A DNA stretch of 34,365 nt from assembly GCA_026994195.1 (NCBI GenBank), contig JALWRH010000121.1, positions 1 through 34,365 on the forward strand, in the 5' to 3' direction. The position numbers were made by a program, and so were the translations under genes. This DNA comes from Sedimenticola sp. (GTDB lineage: Bacteria > Pseudomonadota > Gammaproteobacteria > Chromatiales > Chromatiaceae). The notes under the pieces are model-generated. The model ran no database searches, was not told where the DNA came from, and was given only the letters and a program-made list of their open reading frames with translations. Shown here piece by piece: positions 16,594-22,992 of this stretch (position 1 is its first letter; the number at the start of each line of letters is the position of its first letter).

Positions 16594-17570
16594 GGTGAAT
16601 CGGAGTTTGTGCCTGCAATGGGTGGAAAACAGTCTGCTGGGATTTCAGGCTTCAGGCCGAAATCCCGCAGGGAGACATCCAGGGCGCATTGCCCCTGAAG
16701 CATGTGCAGCAGGGGTGGGCGGGGGTCATCCGTGTGAACTTTTTCGCAGGCTTGTACGCACTGCATGCACTGGGTGCAGGTGAACATTTTACGCTTGATG
16801 CTGCGGGGTTTCAGACGCATGGGGCAGGCGTGTTCACAGGAAGCATCGCATTCAGTGCATTGGGAAATGCGCGCCCGGTCGAAACCCACCACCAGGGCTC
16901 TCTTGTTGCCCATCCATACCAGGCTCTGGGCCAGACCGATAACACAGCCGAAACGGCAGAACAGATGCCGGGCAGCGGTAAATTCAATGATGAACAAAAA
17001 GGTGGCAACGCCAATGAACAGAGCCTGGTTGCGTGTCAGTTCGCCATGGAAGAGGTTGTAATAGATTTCCCGGGGCGGCAGCAGATAGGTCAGCAGAACC
17101 ACAGCCCAGACAAAGGAGAATCCGGTGATGAGCAGCCCGGTTACCCACCACCATTTTTTCTCCACGTGAATATGGGTGCCGTCTGCCTGATCTTCCGGCA
17201 ATGCTTCCCTGTCCCAGATGGAAAGCTTGCCTGATGCCTTGCGCATGAAATGGTTGATGGTTTCCACTACGGAAAAATGGGGGCAGAGCCAACCACAATA
17301 CAGACGTCCCCATTTCCAGGCCACCCAGACACCGGTGCCCACGATTAGCGCCAGGGGCAGAAAAAAACGCAGTCCCATGTTCAGCGCCATTTCCAGGGCG
17401 CCGATCTCACCATTCCTGAAAGCATCGATGCCCAGGGTCCAGGGAAAAGTGAGAAGGTAGAAGTGGTTCTCTTCCAGGTCGAAGCGGAACAGATCGAACA
17501 CTGGTGCGAGAATAAACAGTACAAAGAAACCTGTGCGCCAGGCCAGCCGTTGCCTTTGTGTCTTGTTCAC
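16575..17570 (-). CDS. Membrane polyferredoxin (NapH/CcoG-like 4Fe-4S binding protein)
   Basis: A 331-aa inner-membrane protein with about four transmembrane helices (roughly 13-29, 64-84, 140-161, 183-199). Cysteine motifs are CGWLCPH (C92, C96), CRFGC (C205, C209), then two 4Fe-4S sets C238-C241-C245-C249P and C265-C268-C271-C275. This is the NapH/YccM/CcoG-like arrangement, in which the protein passes electrons between quinol and a periplasmic or cytoplasmic partner. The start is a GTG with AGGAGA 7 nt upstream. It is separated by 141 nt from the GAF-winged helix gene on the same strand. No nap, nos or cco genes are nearby, so the partner is unknown. Confidence 0.84.
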   Translation of the reverse strand: MNKTQRQRLAWRTGFFVLFILAPVFDLFRFDLEENHFYLLTFPWTLGIDAFRNGEIGALEMALNMGLRFFLPLALIVGTGVWVAWKWGRLYCGWLCPHFSVVETINHFMRKASGKLSIWDREALPEDQADGTHIHVEKKWWWVTGLLITGFSFVWAVVLLTYLLPPREIYYNLFHGELTRNQALFIGVATFLFIIEFTAARHLFCRFGCVIGLAQSLVWMGNKRALVVGFDRARISQCTECDASCEHACPMRLKPRSIKRKMFTCTQCMQCVQACEKVHTDDPRPPLLHMLQGQCALDVSLRDFGLKPEIPADCFPPIAGTNSDSPSSNGG

Positions 17571-17660
17571 TGCTGTTCTCCTACTGCTGCAGGGTTACCC
17601 CGGCAACCAGATATATCGTCTTCAGCCGCCCTGTCTGTGCTGGTGGACCACAACAGCGGG

Positions 17661-17689
17661 ATAAAATGGCGTTGTGGTAAATATGACAG
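17661..17689 (-). promoter_or_regulatory. Candidate promoter for the polyferredoxin gene
   Basis: On the minus strand, CTGTCA (17689-17684) and TTTTAT (17666-17661) are separated by 17 bp; each matches 4 of 6 consensus bases. It lies in the 141-nt gap before the GTG start at 17570, suggesting that gene is transcribed apart from the operon upstream. Confidence 0.33.
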
Positions 17690-17711
17690 TTATCGCTTCA
17701 GGAGTGGCGAT

Positions 17712-18668
17712 TCAGCCGTGATTTGTTTGTGACATTTCTGTGACATCGCGCTCGGGGACAGTCAGCATGTATCCCATGCCAGAAAGCGTGGTGATTTCCA
17801 GACCGGGAAGCTTTGGCCGCAGGCGGCGCATGAGTGAGCGCAGGGAAGATGCGCCCACCACCGTGTCTGGCCACACATGAGCCTCTATGTCCGGGGTGAC
17901 AACGGGCCTGTTGAGGTTGAGAACCAGAATTTCCAGCAACGCCAACTCCTTTCTGCTCAACAATACCGGGTTGTCGTCCCAACTCAGGCTGGCGGGTGAG
18001 CGGTAGAAAATATAACCACCGCCCAAAGGGATGGCCGCAGGTCTGGATAGCAGAATTCTGCGGTATTCGCTGAGTTCTTCTTCTGCATGCTGGCGCTTGC
18101 GATTGTTCCGGTAAGCCTGAATAAGATTCCCGCAGGTTACCAGGAAAGGATGCAGGGCCGTGGCGATGTCCTGGTCATAGCCGTTTTCCCGGTTGGCAAT
18201 GCCCACCATACCCAGCAGTTTCCCGCCCCCGTAGAAAGGCAGACCCATAAAAGTCCTGAGAGGTGGATGACCTTTGGGCAGGCCGCCTCTGCGCGGGTCG
18301 GTGCCAGGCTGGTTGGAAATCACCCGCTCACCGGTCTTGAGCACACTGCCATAAAGGGAATCCAGCTTCGAGAAGATCATTCCTTTCTGCCGGTTTTCTT
18401 CATAGAGCTTGCGGGTGTCTTCATCCCAGGCAATATTGGTGGTGGCGTAGCATTTGACGTAGGGCTGGTTCTTGGCGTCGTAGAATACTTCGCCGATAAA
18501 GCCATACTCACTGCCGGTAATGTCCAGCAAGGCTTCCAGCAATCCGTTGAAAAGCACGTAGGGATTGGTTTCGCAGATGTAATGGGACAGCACTGTGGCA
18601 ATGAGTTCAAGCAGGCGTTTCTCCGGAATTGGAGAGTTGCTTTGATTCCCGGAGGTGTTGTGGTTCAC
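17712..18668 (-). CDS. GAF domain - winged helix (OmpR/PhoB-type) transcriptional regulator
   Basis: A 318-aa protein with a GAF sensor domain (residues about 20-190: LLDITGSEYGFIGEVFYD, LRTFMGLPFYGGGKLLGMVGIANR), a short charged helical linker, and a C-terminal winged helix (about 220-305: LLSRKELALLEILVLN, SSLRSLMRRLRPKLPGLEITTLSGMGYML) of the Trans_reg_C type. It lacks a receiver domain, so the signal should be a ligand bound by the GAF domain rather than a phosphoaspartate. I chose the GTG at 18668 because it overlaps the yjbQ stop as GTGA and is preceded by GGAAGACAGG; a GTG at 18692 would give a 326-aa version. Last gene of the minus-strand operon, so it may autoregulate that operon. 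Confidence 0.82.
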   Translation of the reverse strand: MNHNTSGNQSNSPIPEKRLLELIATVLSHYICETNPYVLFNGLLEALLDITGSEYGFIGEVFYDAKNQPYVKCYATTNIAWDEDTRKLYEENRQKGMIFSKLDSLYGSVLKTGERVISNQPGTDPRRGGLPKGHPPLRTFMGLPFYGGGKLLGMVGIANRENGYDQDIATALHPFLVTCGNLIQAYRNNRKRQHAEEELSEYRRILLSRPAAIPLGGGYIFYRSPASLSWDDNPVLLSRKELALLEILVLNLNRPVVTPDIEAHVWPDTVVGASSLRSLMRRLRPKLPGLEITTLSGMGYMLTVPERDVTEMSQTNHG

Positions 18669-19075
18669 GACCTGTCTTCCATGACCGTGCACAGAATATG
18701 GCGCTCCCGGCGCGGCCCGTCGAATTCACAAAAGAAAATATTCTGCCAGGTGGACAGCCCCAGTTTTCCATTTACCAGAGGAATGGTTTCCGAAGGACCA
18801 ACCAGGCCGGATTTGAGATGGGAATCACCGTTGCCATCCTGGGCGTCATGCAGCCACACCCCTCGGGGAATCAGCTTGCGCAGCAGGTTCACCACGTCGG
18901 TCTGTACGCTGTCGTCCCAGTTCTCCTGGATCATGATGGCGCCGGTAGCGCCCTGGGCATAGACATTCACCAGGCCGTGGCTGATACCGCTGGCGGTTAC
19001 CACGGCTTCCACCCGGGAAGTGATATCCACCAGTACCTCCCGGCGGCTGGTGCTGATGGTGATGATTTCACGCAT
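18665..19075 (-). CDS. YjbQ/UPF0047 family protein
   Basis: A 136-aa single-domain protein of the YjbQ (UPF0047) family, some members of which show low thiamine phosphate synthase activity; the true role is not settled. Recognisable segments are ITSRVEAVVTASGISHGLVNVYAQGATGAIMIQE, the metal-site stretch HDAQDGNGDSHLKSGLVGPS, and GKLGLSTWQNIFFCEFDGPR near the C-terminus. The conserved His and Asp residues of the family metal site appear present. It overlaps the Mut7-C gene upstream by 8 nt and the regulator downstream by 4 nt. Confidence 0.88.
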   Translation of the reverse strand: MREIITISTSRREVLVDITSRVEAVVTASGISHGLVNVYAQGATGAIMIQENWDDSVQTDVVNLLRKLIPRGVWLHDAQDGNGDSHLKSGLVGPSETIPLVNGKLGLSTWQNIFFCEFDGPRRERHILCTVMEDRS

Positions 19076-19778
19076 GATTCCGGAACTGCTCTATCTTTTT
19101 CATAAGTTTAGCGTAATGGCTGCCCTTCCAGTAGATCTGCCCACAACCGGCGCAGCGGTAGAATTCCTGGTAGTACTTGCGGGTCAGGGGTTCCAGCTTA
19201 TCCACAATGGCTTCCTTTGCCACGACCTGGATCAAGCCGTTACAGATAGCGCAACGCCGAAAGGGCTGGATGTCCTGCCAAAGATCGAGGCGTTTGAACA
19301 CTTCTGGCACCTGGCGATCGGGAAGCACTGTGCGCACCCAGTAGCCCCGGGTGATTTCCCGGCGGAACAGCAGGCGGCGGTCACGCGTCAGTATGATACG
19401 TTCTTCCTTCACACTGGTCTGTGCTATTTCTGCATCCAGCAGGTCATTGCGCCAAGCGGTATCGAAACCCAGGAGGCGCAGGTAACGGGCCAGTCTGCCC
19501 AGGTTCACATCTACGATGAAGCGGGTTTCACCGTCCAGGGAGTGCCGCGGGAAAACCTCAACCCGATCACCGTCTTGCAGTTGATAACCCGGTTCGACAG
19601 ATCGCCTGTTGACTTCGAAGTCTCCCACTTCGGAATGGGGCACGCCCAGGGCCTCCACAGGGTCTTTGATGGCGGGATTGCCGGGAAAACTGTAGGGGAT
19701 GAACTGTTTGCGTTGCTCTGGAAGCAGAAAGTCCTCCAGGCAGTCGTGAAAGCGGAAATGAGCCAGATGGGGTTTCAT
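19068..19778 (-). CDS. Ub-Mut7-C family protein: ubiquitin-like domain plus PIN-like Mut7-C RNase domain
   Basis: A 236-aa protein. The N-terminal 80 residues look like a MoaD/ubiquitin-like fold (DPVEALGVPHSEVGDFEVNRR, GYQLQDGDRVEVFP). A Mut7-C domain follows: FIVDVNLGRLARYLRLLGFDT with the acidic Asp of PIN-type nucleases, ERIILTRDRRLL, and a zinc ribbon CAIC near residue 181 and CAGC near residue 217. Mut7-C proteins are predicted RNases; activity and target are unknown for bacterial members. The ATG at 19778 overlaps the stop of the DUF4166 gene as ATGA, which fixes the start. It overlaps yjbQ by 8 nt. Confidence 0.85.
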   Translation of the reverse strand: MKPHLAHFRFHDCLEDFLLPEQRKQFIPYSFPGNPAIKDPVEALGVPHSEVGDFEVNRRSVEPGYQLQDGDRVEVFPRHSLDGETRFIVDVNLGRLARYLRLLGFDTAWRNDLLDAEIAQTSVKEERIILTRDRRLLFRREITRGYWVRTVLPDRQVPEVFKRLDLWQDIQPFRRCAICNGLIQVVAKEAIVDKLEPLTRKYYQEFYRCAGCGQIYWKGSHYAKLMKKIEQFRNHA

Positions 19779-20380
19779 GTCACCATGATAATCTTTCCGG
19801 ACTGACTGGCGGTGTGGAAGCGTCCACGGTAGTGATACAGCCTGCCCAGCAAGGGATGCTGCAGGTGGAATTCCATGTGGAAGTGGTCCTCGTCCAGGGC
19901 TTTTTCCACGATGATACAGTGTCCCAGTATCAACCATTCCGGAATGGGGAGTTTCACCATGCCCAGTTTCAAAACAAAGTACACCCCTTCATAATGAATC
20001 AGGCCATCCGCTACGCGCAGTCGCATCTTCAGCCCCAGGAAGGCGTTTACATATTCGATGATGGCATGATCCCCCGCCGTTTCCCAGCGGCTGTTGAAGG
20101 TCATTACCTGGCCATCGGGCAGCTGGATGCGGCGTTTCCAGTGCAGCTGATGGCCATCTATGGTCTTTACCACTTGCGTGGCGAGTGCTTTTCCTCGATG
20201 GTTGAACAGAACGCCAAACCAGGACAATAGGTTCAGACAGGCCTGCATGAAAGGAGGATAGACAATATCCAGATGGCCCAGATCCGCGTAGCGCTGCGCC
20301 AGATGATGTTTTTTCAGGGCAGGGGGCAACCGTTGCCAGTCGTCCCCCAGAACTTGCTGCATCAGGCATGACGGACTCAT
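19775..20380 (-). CDS. DUF4166 domain protein
   Basis: A 201-aa soluble protein matching the DUF4166 pattern: DDWQRLPPALKKHHLAQ near the N-terminus, then a beta-rich body (WKRRIQLPDGQVMTFNSRW, LGLKMRLRVADGLIHYEGVYF, MEFHLQHPLLGRLYHYRGRF). No function is established for the family; it is often found with, or fused to, NAD-binding epimerase domains, as here by adjacency. No signal peptide. The ATG at 20380 overlaps the DUF2269 stop (ATGA), and the frame remains open further upstream only by chance. Confidence 0.82.
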   Translation of the reverse strand: MSPSCLMQQVLGDDWQRLPPALKKHHLAQRYADLGHLDIVYPPFMQACLNLLSWFGVLFNHRGKALATQVVKTIDGHQLHWKRRIQLPDGQVMTFNSRWETAGDHAIIEYVNAFLGLKMRLRVADGLIHYEGVYFVLKLGMVKLPIPEWLILGHCIIVEKALDEDHFHMEFHLQHPLLGRLYHYRGRFHTASQSGKIIMVT

Positions 20381-20853
20381 GTCAGGCCTCCCGTGGGCTT
20401 GAATATCATCAGGAACAGAATGAGGAGCATGCAGCCAAAGGCGGGAACACCCAGCCAGAACCAGTACCGGGCATACAGGTGATAGCGTTCGGGAAGGGGC
20501 TGAGCTGTTGCCAGGCTTTGCCAGGAAAGGTCGCGCATGCGGATCTGCAGCCAGATCACGGGCAGCCAGCAAAGGGCGGCCACCGTGTAGAGCAGCAGGC
20601 TGATGATGATCCATGGGCTGTGCAACGGCAACCCAAGGACATGCGCCATGCCCAGCCCTGTGATGGGTTGTAGGATGACCGTGGGAAGAGTGAACAGCCA
20701 GTCGGCGCGTACCACCAGGCTGTTGACACAGACCAGGCCTGCCAGGTCGCCCCGGCGGTCGGCCATGAACTTGTACCAGGCGCTGCCCAGGCCGGTACCA
20801 AACAGCAGCACCAAGCTTAGCAGGTGCAGGTACTTCAGAACCAGATAGCTCAT
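20377..20853 (-). CDS. DUF2269 family integral membrane protein
   Basis: A 158-aa membrane protein with four hydrophobic helices: LVLKYLHLLSLVLLFGTGLG at the N-terminus, then WLFTLPTVILQPITGLGMA, the third at SPWIIISLLLYTVAALCWLP, and YWFWLGVPAFGCMLLILFLM at the end. The H-L-L and GTG motifs in helix 1 are typical of DUF2269. Function unknown. The ATG at 20853 overlaps the stop of the SDR gene (ATGA), fixing the start and suggesting coupled synthesis with the SDR and DUF4166 proteins. Confidence 0.83.
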   Translation of the reverse strand: MSYLVLKYLHLLSLVLLFGTGLGSAWYKFMADRRGDLAGLVCVNSLVVRADWLFTLPTVILQPITGLGMAHVLGLPLHSPWIIISLLLYTVAALCWLPVIWLQIRMRDLSWQSLATAQPLPERYHLYARYWFWLGVPAFGCMLLILFLMIFKPTGGLT

Positions 20854-21683
20854 AGGGCATCCTCCGCCGGGCGCAGGGGATGGCCGAGAAAGGCTTCCAG
20901 AGGGATGGTGTCCGCTGTGTTGCCCTGCTGCATCATGCGCAGATTGTCCGGGTGCATGAGGGGTAGGATGAAGCGTCCCAGATGTGACAGGCCCAGTACC
21001 AGGGAATAGGGCAGGGGCAGAATCCGCGGCGGCCCCTTCCCCTGGTGTTGACGCAGGATGGTCAGCCACTGCGCAAAACTCATGGCCTGAGGGCCTGCCA
21101 GATCCAGGCTTCGGCAGCCCTGGCATTCCACGGACAGGGCCTTGTTCACCGTGTCCAGAAGGTCGTCGATGTGGATGGGCTGGATGCGCTGCCGCCCGCC
21201 GTCGGCCAGCATCAGCAGGGGCAGGCCCGCCAGGCGCTGAAAAAGCGCCAGGCTGGCGCTGCCCCGACCGATGACCAGGGAGGGACGCAATATGAAGCCG
21301 GGCAGATCCAAGCTGCGCAGAACATCGTCCGCGGCTTTCTTGCTGAGCTGGTAGGGGGTGAAGGCGTTTTCATCGGCTCCCAGGGCGGAGATCTGAATCA
21401 CCCGGGAAACCCCGCAATCCGCGGCGGCCCGGAACAGGGCCGCCGGGGCCTGGTGATGAAGTATCTCGAAGCGGTTGCCGCCGGTTTCGACGATGATGCC
21501 CACACTGTTGATCATGGCGTCCTTGTCCCTGGTCAGGGGAAGCCAGTCCTCCGGCCGGTTCATGCGCTTGAAATCCACCCCGTGGTGGCGGTCGGCACAG
21601 GTGAGCTTGTGGCCCAGGTTTTCTAGTCTGTGGCGGATATGGCCACCGATGAAGCCGCTGCAGCCGGTGAGCAGTATGTCCAT
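20850..21683 (-). CDS. NAD(P)-dependent epimerase/SDR family protein
   Basis: A 277-aa extended/atypical SDR. The Rossmann motif is TGCSGFIGGHI at residues 6-16, and the catalytic-like YxxxK is YQLSKKAAD; the C-terminal half has FILRPSLVIGRG and IQPIHIDDLLD, typical of NmrA/NDUFA9-like epimerases. It probably binds NAD(P)H and modifies or senses a small molecule; the substrate is not evident. AGAGGA lies about 7 nt before ATG 21683. First gene of the six-gene minus-strand operon, so the intergenic palindrome 63 nt upstream likely matters for the whole unit. Confidence 0.86.
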   Translation of the reverse strand: MDILLTGCSGFIGGHIRHRLENLGHKLTCADRHHGVDFKRMNRPEDWLPLTRDKDAMINSVGIIVETGGNRFEILHHQAPAALFRAAADCGVSRVIQISALGADENAFTPYQLSKKAADDVLRSLDLPGFILRPSLVIGRGSASLALFQRLAGLPLLMLADGGRQRIQPIHIDDLLDTVNKALSVECQGCRSLDLAGPQAMSFAQWLTILRQHQGKGPPRILPLPYSLVLGLSHLGRFILPLMHPDNLRMMQQGNTADTIPLEAFLGHPLRPAEDAL

Positions 21684-21745
21684 GAGCTGTTCCTCTTGCG
21701 CTGTTGGTCTGATGACCAGTCTAGGCAAGAAGGCCCGGCCTGGCT

Positions 21746-21785
21746 TCCGGAATGATCATTCCGGAGCAATCCGGACTGCGGATTG
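21746..21785. promoter_or_regulatory. 20-bp perfect palindrome and adjacent hairpin upstream of the SDR operon
   Basis: TCCGGAATGATCATTCCGGA (21746-21765) is a perfect palindrome. It is followed at once by CAATCCG/CGGATTG (21767-21785, loop GACTG). They fill the gap between the araC-type gene (stop at 21787) and the SDR start at 21683. There is no T tract, so an operator for a dimeric regulator is more likely than a terminator. A second small dyad TGGTC/GACCA lies closer to the SDR start. Confidence 0.5.
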
Positions 21786-21786
21786 A

Positions 21787-22794
21787 TCAATGCGCAGGCG
21801 GTTTTCTGTGCAGTTCCCGGTATTTGCCCGGTGTCATGCCGGTGATCTCGCGGAAGGCGTCATAGAAAGCGGACTGGGATGAAAAACCGGCCTCCAGGCT
21901 CACGGACAGGACCGACAGGGAAGGCTTGTCCAGGAGCAGGCGGCGGGCCTCTTTCACCCGCTGCTCGCGGAGATAGCGGGAAAACCCCATGCCCAAGCGG
22001 GTGTTGACCAATTCTGAGAGCTGGGGGTGACTCAGCTTCAAGCGGGCGGCCAGTCCAGCCAGGTTCAGATCAGGTTCACGAAACAGCTGTTCCCGGGACA
22101 TGAGTGTGTCCAGTTCCTGCAAGATTGCGCTGCAATCGACCTTTTCCAAGGTTGTGTTGGCGTAGGTTTCTCTCGCAGCATTCTGGACTTTTGCAGAAAG
22201 CCCGGTTGCCAGGACAAAGGTCAGGGATAACAAAACGAAAGCCAGGCCAATGGCTATGGTGTAGAGCATGAAAAACAGCTGTGTGTGGTTTTGTGGTAAT
22301 ACAAGCCCCAACAGAGTAACGAATATGGCAGTCATAAAAATTCCACCCAGCAACGCAATTTCTCGGTGAAAGTAGGGATGCTGCATGCGCAGGGCGTATA
22401 GCTTTGCTGCCAGCCATGTCAGGTAGCCAGCCCCCACCATGAACGACAGGGGAAGGGCAAGATGAAACGGAAGAAATACGGCACCAGCAGGAGGCAGAAG
22501 ATGCAGTATGACATTGCCGCCCGGTTGCTCTTTGTTGCCCAGTAGAATGGGACGGCTGTACAGGTAAAAGCAGGGCGCCACGCTGAACAACAATACTTTG
22601 TATGCAGTGGAGTGCAATTGGGCAGCAGGGTGTTGCAGGTACGAGAAGTGAAACCACTGCAGCCCAGCCAGGGACAGAATCAGACAGATCCCCGCCAGCC
22701 GTGCTGTTCCTTTGCTCCCACGCCAAAGAGGAATTCCCACAGGAAAGATTGCAAATAAAGAGAATCCGGCAAACAGGATGGCCAAGTCTTGCAT
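21787..22794 (-). CDS. Membrane-bound AraC family transcriptional regulator
   Basis: A 335-aa protein. The first 215 residues hold about seven hydrophobic helices (MQDLAILFAGFSLFAIFPVG to FVLLSLTFVLATGL). The last about 95 residues are an AraC-type double helix-turn-helix (LNLAGLAARLKLSHPQLSELVN, then LSVLSVSLEAGFSSQSAFYDAF and GMTPGKYRELH). Such membrane-integrated AraC proteins likely sense a signal in or across the membrane. I placed the start at 22794, where the first membrane helix begins; an earlier GTG at 22869 adds 25 residues. It precedes the SDR operon on the same strand, so it is the obvious candidate to bind the palindrome between them, and it is divergent from the kinase gene. 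Confidence 0.85.
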   Translation of the reverse strand: MQDLAILFAGFSLFAIFPVGIPLWRGSKGTARLAGICLILSLAGLQWFHFSYLQHPAAQLHSTAYKVLLFSVAPCFYLYSRPILLGNKEQPGGNVILHLLPPAGAVFLPFHLALPLSFMVGAGYLTWLAAKLYALRMQHPYFHREIALLGGIFMTAIFVTLLGLVLPQNHTQLFFMLYTIAIGLAFVLLSLTFVLATGLSAKVQNAARETYANTTLEKVDCSAILQELDTLMSREQLFREPDLNLAGLAARLKLSHPQLSELVNTRLGMGFSRYLREQRVKEARRLLLDKPSLSVLSVSLEAGFSSQSAFYDAFREITGMTPGKYRELHRKPPAH

Positions 22795-22903
22795 TTTCGT
22801 CCAGGCGGGCTGCGTTAGTGCTGAATCATAGCAGGAAAGTCGAGGACTTCCGGGTAAGGCAAGGCACACGGATACACTTCTGCATGCTATGCATTTTCTT
22901 CAC

Positions 22904-22924
22904 TATACTGTTTCCGGCTATACT
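22904..22924 (+). promoter_or_regulatory. Tandem TATACT boxes upstream of the kinase gene
   Basis: TATACT occurs at 22904-22909 and again at 22919-22924, 15 bp apart, in the 198-bp divergent gap between the AraC-type and kinase genes. Either could be a -10 element; no good -35 is visible, which would fit activator dependence. Confidence 0.3.
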
Positions 22925-22992
22925 TTCCCTGATTTTGAAGGGGGTTATTACAACTATTGATGGGCAAGTAGCTCACGATCAACCTGAGGCGG

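Noticed and set aside
22959-22982. TTGAT...ATCAA dyad before the kinase gene as an FNR site
   Set aside because: The half-sites are far too widely spaced for FNR-family binding, which needs 4 bp between them.
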